From: Ceratobasidium sp. AG-K
Taxonomy: Eukaryota > Basidiomycota > Agaricomycetes > Cantharellales > Ceratobasidiaceae
NCBI GenBank assembly: GCA_037039685.1
Contig: JAWNGF010000011.1
Location: forward strand, 1,302,001 to 1,366,000
Reading direction: 5' to 3'
Length of the DNA: 64,000 nucleotides
A program made the position numbers and the translations under genes. Position 1 is the first letter of the stretch. Every line of letters starts with the position of its first letter. The notes under the pieces are model-generated. The model saw nothing but the letters and a program-made list of their open reading frames with translations. It searched no databases and was not told where the DNA came from. Shown piece after piece: positions 58,302 to 64,000 of the stretch.

Positions 58302-59194
58302 TGTCATGAGCCAGCTCCCTCCATTAGACTCATCTTGCATCTCACCTTCTGCTCTTGCATTTGTTGCTCTGTTTGTATGTTGTTTGTCTTTTCCTGTGCA
58401 GTGTTGCCACGTTCTTGTGGTTGTTCTGTTACATTGTGTAATGCGGCTGTGCTTTGTATGAGTCATGACTGCCTGCACAGCATGACTCACTTGGACACTC
58501 CTGTTGGGCTTGCATGTTGACTTGGCCGTTTTCTTAATATATATAGAGGACCAACAAGCCTGGTAAACCCAGCTTGTTTTCTCTTGTCATCCATACCTCT
58601 GAGTGACCCTTTGAACCACCCCTACCCTCAAGGAGCCTACAGACACTTAAGTGTGTTGCAGTCCAAGAGGTTACTTAGGTCTTAGTACCATTCACTCCCC
58701 TTCACAGCTCATCTCTGTCACAACCTTTTCTTCTTCCTTTCTTCTTTGTCTGTTTGCCTTGTGTTTGGTCTCTTTCTGCTCGCCTTGGCGCATTTAGTCA
58801 CCTTTCTGTAAGCCATGATCGCGGGACATGCCTGCCTGGCCCGTTCCCTTGTCTCCTTGGAGTCCATGGACTTATCTTGTTTCCTTTGTCTTGTCCCCGC
58901 TTCTCTCTGACTCTTGCCTTTTCTTGTTTTGGTTCCCTTTGTCACCTGCTCTCTATTGTACATAGCCACAGCAGTTAGTATATATACCAGCAACACAAGT
59001 CTTGTCTCCACAAGACTTGTTCTCTTGTCATTTTTCCCCATCACTCCCCGTGTGACCCACTTAGGCCATAACACCGCACCTTTGACCATTGTCATTGTCC
59101 CAACCCCCATCCTCACCACCTGCGGAGTCTTGGCCTCCAAAGTTTGGCTAGGGTTGTGACAGTCTCATTGGCCACCAAGAAGAAGCTCACAACA
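58302..59194 (+). repeat. Solo family A LTR, interrupted by a solo family B LTR
   Basis: The ends are TGTCATGAGC (58302) and CTCACAACA (59194). The target duplication CTCCA is present on both sides (58297-58301 and 59195-59199), inside the hAT coding sequence. TATATATA and the following hairpin are recognisable. The B LTR splits it at 58716-59161. A solo LTR is the usual result of LTR-LTR recombination. Confidence 0.9.
58716..59161 (+). repeat. Solo family B LTR inside the solo A LTR
   Basis: It runs TGTCACAACC to GGGTTGTGACA, 446 bp. The flanks are ATCTC and GTCTC, a 5-bp duplication with one G-to-A change. The conserved hairpin (ACAAGTCTTG and CAAGACTTGT) follows TATATATA. Confidence 0.9.
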
Positions 59195-59212
59195 CTCCAG
59201 GAAACAATGTAA

Positions 59213-59412
59213 AATTGATTATTAGTGTTATCCCTGTCTCTCCAATGGTATCTTTATACTATTTTAGGGTGCTTGCATAATATGCTGGTCCACCACAGTC
59301 TCCATGGCCCTGTTTGGTTAAGCTCCACACCATCTGGTATATTGCCAATTGTTACCAAACCTACCAGTCCTGTGCTTCTTACTGTGGAATCCTTCCCAGA
59401 AGCTTTTAGTAC
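59213..59412 (+). other. hAT 3' untranslated and subterminal region
   Basis: These 200 bp lie between the transposase stop and the right inverted repeat. No ORF or known motif is seen. Confidence 0.5.
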
Positions 59413-59443
59413 TACCATGAAGGTCCACATACTATACCCACCA

Positions 59444-59509
59444 TGTCGTAAGCTTCTTCTTGGTGGCTATGAGATAAGCTGCAATGGAGAGTGGACGGCA
59501 CTAAGACCT
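59444..59509 (-). repeat. Scrap of a family A LTR (last 66 bp)
   Basis: It runs from TGTCGTAAGC to CTAAGACCT, matching the inner end of minus-oriented A LTRs, and is cut by LTR C at 59510. The remainder is not in the window. Confidence 0.8.
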
Positions 59510-59924
59510 TGTCCCGACTTGGGTCAATTAGGTATATATAAGGTTAAGGGGTTCGACTTAGACAAGTCTTTGAACCCAAGGAGTGGTGATGAGTAAGAGG
59601 ATGTAATTTGGCAAGTCCTAGTGGAGAGGAGGTCAAGCCTTGTCGTTAACCGGCTTGACCTCTGGGTTTATATACAGGTGAGATCAAGGCCACGTCATCA
59701 TCTATCAGTGTGGGAAAGCCGAGTACAACCAATGATAAGTGAGATAAGAGGTATGACTCAACATTCTGGAAGTTCCGGAAGTATCACCAATATCAAATGA
59801 AAAGACAAATACATCACATGATACAAGTTAAGCGCCAGAGGACATTTGTACCAAAAAAGGAAAGTGTTCGGAAAAAAAGATATAAAATCAGAATAAAATG
59901 TCTGAGCTTAGTCAGCTCATGACA
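59510..59924 (-). repeat. LTR of a third family (C), probably a 3' LTR in minus orientation
   Basis: This 415-bp block reads, on the minus strand, TGTCATGAGC to AAGTCGGGACA. The start resembles family A, and a G-rich tract (GTAGGGGGCTGG) lies immediately outside it, as expected for a polypurine tract. TATATAA (complement of 59668-59674) is followed by a hairpin with 11-bp perfect arms GAGGTCAAGCC and GGCTTGACCTC (59629-59639 and 59652-59662). No internal region of family C is in the window and no matching TSD is seen. Confidence 0.65.
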
Positions 59925-59937
59925 ACCAGCCCCCTAC

Positions 59938-61383
59938 AAAACTGTTGATGCAGAATCAAGACCACCGTCTCCTGCCATTAGGGAATACAAGGGTGATTCC
60001 TGGTGGGAAACCTGTGAAGGCAATTTTCAAAAAGAAGTCCTCTTCATTCTCAGAGAATTATCATTGCGCCATAGTCTCATGGCAGAGAGGTTGGAACATG
60101 TCAAACAATGGATCCTACATAATAGGGATGATGGAAATATCTGCATTGACCAATTGACGGAAATTGCAGATCAGAATCGCAAACTATACAACAAAATGAC
60201 GGATCAACATAGAATAACTAGGGATGCAGTTTGGGCACAAGGAATTGTATCAAGTGGGAGACCAATGGGAGGAAGTGGAACGACTGCGGCTCAAACCAAC
60301 ACCCTAACAACCAGTCAACTAGGGTTGTTGCTAGGAGGAGGAACAGCAACCCAAGGACTAAGGGGCTCTATGATGCAATTTGCACCACCCTCGTCAGGAG
60401 CAACAACAGCCCTGACATCTTTGATCTTTGGAAGTGGAAGAACGGAAAAATCAGCAGTGTCCAAACCTACTGAATTCCAGGGCAAACAAGGAGCCAAGGC
60501 CAGGGATTTTACATACTCCTGTGCAAATTACATCACCGACTCCCACTACGCCACTGCCTTGGATGAGAAGAAAATCCACCTTATCATTTTGTACCTACGC
60601 AGCCCTGCTATTGACTGGATTTGCCCTTTCCAAGACCTGCACAATGCAGGTGTACCCCAAGCCATTTTTACGAGTCTAGATATCTTTCAGCAGGAGTGGG
60701 AATTAGCCTTTGGCAAAATTGAACAAGTAGAGGTCTACAGACAGAAGTACAAGGCACTCTCCCAAACCAAAACAGTGGTCAAATACCTCACCCAATTTAG
60801 GATTCTGTTGGCACCGCTAGACTACAACAAGCAGACCCTGAAAGACGATTTCTATGCAGGGCTCAAGGACAACATCAAGGATATGCTAACCTCCCAGGCC
60901 TATAATCATCACAATGCTACATTACAGGAACTATTTACTAGGACCCAGGAAATTGATGCCACACTCATTGCAAGAAACATGGAGAAAAATGGAACCAATG
61001 TCCTGGAGAGGGCAACTTCAAGTGGCACCCAGAAGCGGGTAACCACGAGTGCAACAGTGCATAGATACCAGAAAGGAGAGGCAATCTACACAGTTACTCC
61101 CCAGGGCAGCAAGAAGGGCACAATCAAGTCAATTAGCAAGAACAAACACGGTTTCCTTACCCCCAAGGTCAAATGGGCTGATGGAACAACGTCGGAAATT
61201 CCCTTTAGCTTCATCAAACCAGATGTTTGCCAGGCTAAGGTGGAAGTAGCAGCAGTCACAAGCAAAACCACCTGTTATTGCTGCCAGAAAAAGGGCGATA
61301 TCACTAAAGATTGTTGAATGCAAATAGCAGCCTTGGAAGAAGTTGTTACTAGCAATTCAGAGTTGGGAAAAGGCAGCAACTGA
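59938..61383 (+). pseudogene. gag: Gag of B3, N-terminally truncated, stop after the zinc knuckle
   Basis: The frame is open from the LTR C edge through DAESRPPS and capsid (KPTEFQGKQGAKARDF) to the conserved insert (GEAIYTVTPQG... IPFSF) and the knuckle CYCCQKKGDITKDC. A TGA at 61316-61318 follows the knuckle. The end, LGKGSN, is at TGA 61381-61383. Confidence 0.85.
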
Positions 61384-61408
61384 GGGGAGCATCAGGCGCC
61401 CTAAAGTC
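61365..61408 (+). promoter_or_regulatory. -1 frameshift signal of B3, with compensatory change
   Basis: GGGAAAA is at 61365-61371 with spacer GGCAGC. The arms are AACTGAGGGG (61378-61387) and CCCTAAAGTC (61399-61408). Compared with B1/B2, a T-A pair has become A-T (61379 with 61407) and an A-T pair has become G-T; the outermost pair is lost. Confidence 0.75.
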
Positions 61409-64000
61409 GGAATTAGATCATGTAATCTCGGGAAATCGGAAGCAGTCTGTAAACAAAATATATCTTTGTTCCACCAAATATGCAGAGTAGCTTTGCGTTC
61501 CCATCACAATTGAAAGCCTGAAAAACCTTATTACTGTAGCCATGATTGACTCAGGGGCATTGGGAAACTTCATTAACTACAAATATGTAAAGAAACACAA
61601 AATCCCAACAAAAAAGAAGAAGACAGCAAGAAGGGTCCAGGTGATAGATGGTTGACCAATAGCAAATGGTCTAATTGACAAGGAATGCACCTTCCAAGTC
61701 ATTATGAACAATCATGTGGAAGAAATTGCTTGCAATATTGCACCATTAGGCTGACACACTGTGGTTCTGGGTATTCCCTGGCTGAAAAAACATAACCCAA
61801 AAATCGATTGGGCAGCAGGAACTTTAGAATTTGAATCAGATTACTGCAAGGAAGAATGTCTATATGAGGACTGCAACGCCATAGAAGGGGGAATAGTTGG
61901 CCAACTTCCCAACGAATACATGGAATTCAAGGATGTTTTTGTTTCCAAAGAAGTGGACAAGCTACCACCACATCAACCATATGACCTCAAAATTGAATTG
62001 GAACCAGGTGCTAAACACAAAATTGGTGTGGTATACTCCCTCACTAAGGAAGAAGATCAAATCTTGAGAAAATGGATCGACAAAAATCTGGATAAAGGAT
62101 TCATTGTTCCCTCCACATCCCAATGGGCATCACCAGTAATGTTTGTCAAGCGGCACAATATAGAAGGCATTCCCCAACCCCCAAGATTGTGCATGGATTA
62201 TCAATACCTCAACAGCCAAACCAAGAAAAACCATTACCCACTGCCTAGAACTGATGATCTTATTGAACAGGTTAAAGGTGCCAAGATATTCACCAAACTT
62301 GATCTCAAATCTGGGTACAACCTGGTCAGGGTGGCAGATGAGGACGTTCACAAAACAGCGTTCAGAACCAAATATGGACTGTTTGAAACAAAAGTCATGC
62401 CTTTTGGCCTCACTAATGCACCGGCCACCTTTCAAAACATGATGGATGCTGAGTTTGGGGACATCAAAGGGGTGTATGTGGAAATCTACATTGATGATAT
62501 CCTGATCTTCTCCAAAAAACCCAAAGAGCATCCCATGCACATGAAGGAAGTCCTGCGCCGTCTACAATGCCTGGGTCTCTATTGCTCCCTCAAGAAATGC
62601 TCCTTTCATGTCTCTAAGGTAGACTACCTAGGGCTAGTCATATCAGGAGAACTGGTCGAGATGCAAGAGGAAAAAATCTCAACAGTCAAAAAATGGCTGA
62701 CACCCAAGAATGTTACAGATGTGCAGACATTCCTGGGATTTGCGAATTTCTACCAGCGTTTTATCCGAAATTATACCCATATAGTACGACCCCTGTATGA
62801 TTTGACAATGAAAACAAAACAATGGGAATGGGGAACAGAAGCGGAACTTGCCTTCCAGGGACTAATCAAGGAATTCATCAAGGCACCCATCCTTCTACAA
62901 CCTGATCAAGACAAAGGGTTCATCATCGAATGTGATGCATTGGACAAAGCTCCAGGAGCAGTCTTTAACCAATATGGCCCTGACAACAAACTCCACCCTG
63001 TCGCATTCATGTCCAAAAGCCTATCCCCAGCAGAACATAACTACAATATCTTTGACAAGGAACTCTTGGCAATCATCAAAGCATTCAAAGAATGGCATCA
63101 TCTTTTGGAAGGAACAGAGATCCCAGTATTGCTTGTTACAGATCACAAAAACCTGGAATATTTCATGACCTCTAAAGTGTTGATGAAAAGACAGAACAGA
63201 TGGGCCTTCTTCCTCTCGGAGTTTAACTTCCAAATCAAGTACAGAGCTGGCAACCTTAATGGCAAAGCGGATGCACTCAGTCAACAAAGTGACCACGACC
63301 TAGAAGGGGGAGTAGTCCCTCAAAAACCCCTACTTTTGCTGCATCTCTTCATCAATTTGGCAGAAGAGGGACCTCAGGGTATGGCATTGACTACGGATAT
63401 TTGGCAAGTAGTCAAGGATCAGACACAAAAAGATGACTACGTTAGATCAATCTGGGCTTTCCTTAGCAACCACCCAGAAAAAGCGCCTGCCTCGGTACAA
63501 AAAGAATTCAAAGATTGGAAGATTAGGAATGACATGCTGTACTGCAAAGGAAGGATCTACATCCCAAACAACAATGAGATCAAGCGTCAGATCCTAGAAC
63601 TCCACCACAATAACAAAGCAGTTGGACACATGGGTCAAGCAAAAACACTGGAAATGATCAAACAGCAGTATTGGTGGCCATCCAAGAAGGCCTATGTCAA
63701 CAAATACATGTCATCATGCGATTTATGCCAGCAGTCAAAACCCATTAATCAACGACCTCTGGGGGAATTACAACCACTTGAACTCCCCTCCAAACCCTGG
63801 CAACACATTTTGGTTGACATGATTGTCAAACTTCCCCTGTCCAAAGGTCTAGACTCAATATTGGTCATCATTGACACCCTGACCAAGATGGCACACTTTG
63901 TCCCATGCATTGAAAGAACCACATCACCCAAGCTTGCAGAACTGTTCATGGAACACTGCTGGAAGCTACATGGCACCCCAGAAACAGTTGTATCAGATTG
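61384..64000 (+). pseudogene. pol: Pol of B3, three early stops, otherwise readable to the edge
   Basis: The ATG of B1/B2 pol is lost. Stops are at 61487-61489 (TAG, in the DQLRV region), near 61653 (DGRPIA) and near 61753 (LGRHT). From about 61760 the frame appears open to the window end through RT with an intact YIDDILIF (about 62490), RNase H with CDALDK, the zinc domain (HHNNKAVGH, CDLCQQSK) and the first part of the integrase core. The protease motif is DSGAL instead of DSGAS. Confidence 0.85.

Larger units (their letters stand above)
55435..59212 (+). pseudogene. hAT transposase gene, spliced, interrupted by nested solo LTRs
   Basis: ATG 55435 (MPGILSAP). A BED-finger-like stretch (FVCKYHDAAH) lies near 55730. 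The frame changes around 55.85-55.90 kb, either an unrecognised intron or an indel. The hAT core follows with HLAIDGWTSP (about 56175), CLDNASNN (about 56500) and VHCLAHIINLM (about 56580). Introns are short; one at 56422-56484 looks like a GC-AG intron. An A-run near 56817 seems to be off by one base. The C-terminal dimerisation domain (MALNYLMAPG joined to ATSVNAEQAFS, then HLQHNMASK) is at about 58030-58240. The last codons (ETM, then TAA at 59210-59212) lie beyond the solo LTR. Confidence 0.78.
55072..59426 (+). mobile_element. hAT-type DNA transposon with perfect 14-bp terminal inverted repeats
   Basis: GGACCTTCATGGTA at 55072-55085 is matched by its exact inverse at 59413-59426. Between them lies a spliced hAT transposase reading left to right. 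Without the solo LTRs the element is about 3.46 kb. GGTA/TGGTA motifs recur just inside the left end. A clean 8-bp target duplication is not evident, though TACTA occurs next to both ends. Confidence 0.82.
59925..64000 (+). mobile_element. Old Ty3/gypsy element B3 (family B), truncated left, continues past window
   Basis: This plus-strand family B relative has gag missing its N-terminal part and pol running off the right edge. It starts at the LTR C edge without its own LTR. Many arginine codons of B1 are Gln, His or stop here, consistent with long CpG decay. Confidence 0.85.

Noticed and set aside
55061..59435. TACTA beside both hAT ends as the target duplication
   Set aside because: hAT elements make 8-bp duplications; only five bases agree and their spacing from the two ends differs.

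Overview
The window is a eukaryotic, almost certainly fungal, repeat-rich block. One host gene with four introns of 47-55 bp, chromodomain-bearing Ty3/gypsy elements, hAT transposon remains and C-to-T decay at CpG all suggest a basidiomycete; an agaricomycete such as Rhizoctonia is my best guess and is inference. About 61 of 64 kb is transposable element.

Two Ty3/gypsy (chromovirus) families dominate. Family A has LTRs of about 456 bp (TGTCGTGAGC...GCTTACGACA); its intact length is about 7.23 kb and it encodes a 666-aa Gag, a roughly 1300-aa Pol and a 254-aa third ORF (ORF3). Family B has LTRs of 424-446 bp (TGTCACAACC...GTGACA), an intact length of about 7.1 kb, a 560-aa Gag, a 1327-aa Pol and a 161-165-aa ORF3. 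In both families Pol is in the -1 frame relative to Gag, the primer-binding site is complementary to the LTR just downstream of TATA (Tf1-like self-priming), and ORF3 overlaps the 3' end of pol.

Layout. 1-6192: A1 (minus, left end outside the window), inserted in a minus-strand B fragment (6193-7338). 7339-14192: A2 (minus, decayed). 14193-20918: B2 (plus, broken pol, 5' LTR missing). 20919-21503: fragment of an unrecognised ORF. 21504-25469: 5' half of A3, joined directly to the interior of A5. 25470-52403: A5, an old plus-strand A element, split by A4 (25759-40096, TSD AATTA), which is itself split by B1 (30538-37643, minus, TSD CCTCT, intact), and separately split by A6 (41463-48690, minus, TSD CTACA, intact). 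52404-53810: no gene seen. 53811-54906: a fructosamine-3-kinase-family gene, the only host gene. 55072-59426: a hAT transposon with 14-bp terminal inverted repeats, interrupted by a solo A LTR that contains a solo B LTR. 59444-59924: an A LTR scrap and an LTR of a third family (C). 59925-64000: B3, an old plus-strand B element running off the right edge.

Main observations: a textbook -1 frameshift signal (G_GGA_AAA plus a stem-loop 5-6 nt downstream) conserved in both families with one compensatory base-pair change; a shared TATA-hairpin-self-primer layout in three LTR families; an ORF3 in each family that carries SUMO-interaction-like motifs and has an internal TATA element; and stop codons produced mainly by CGA-to-TGA decay. 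A6 and B1 have complete ORFs and near-identical LTRs, so they look recently active.
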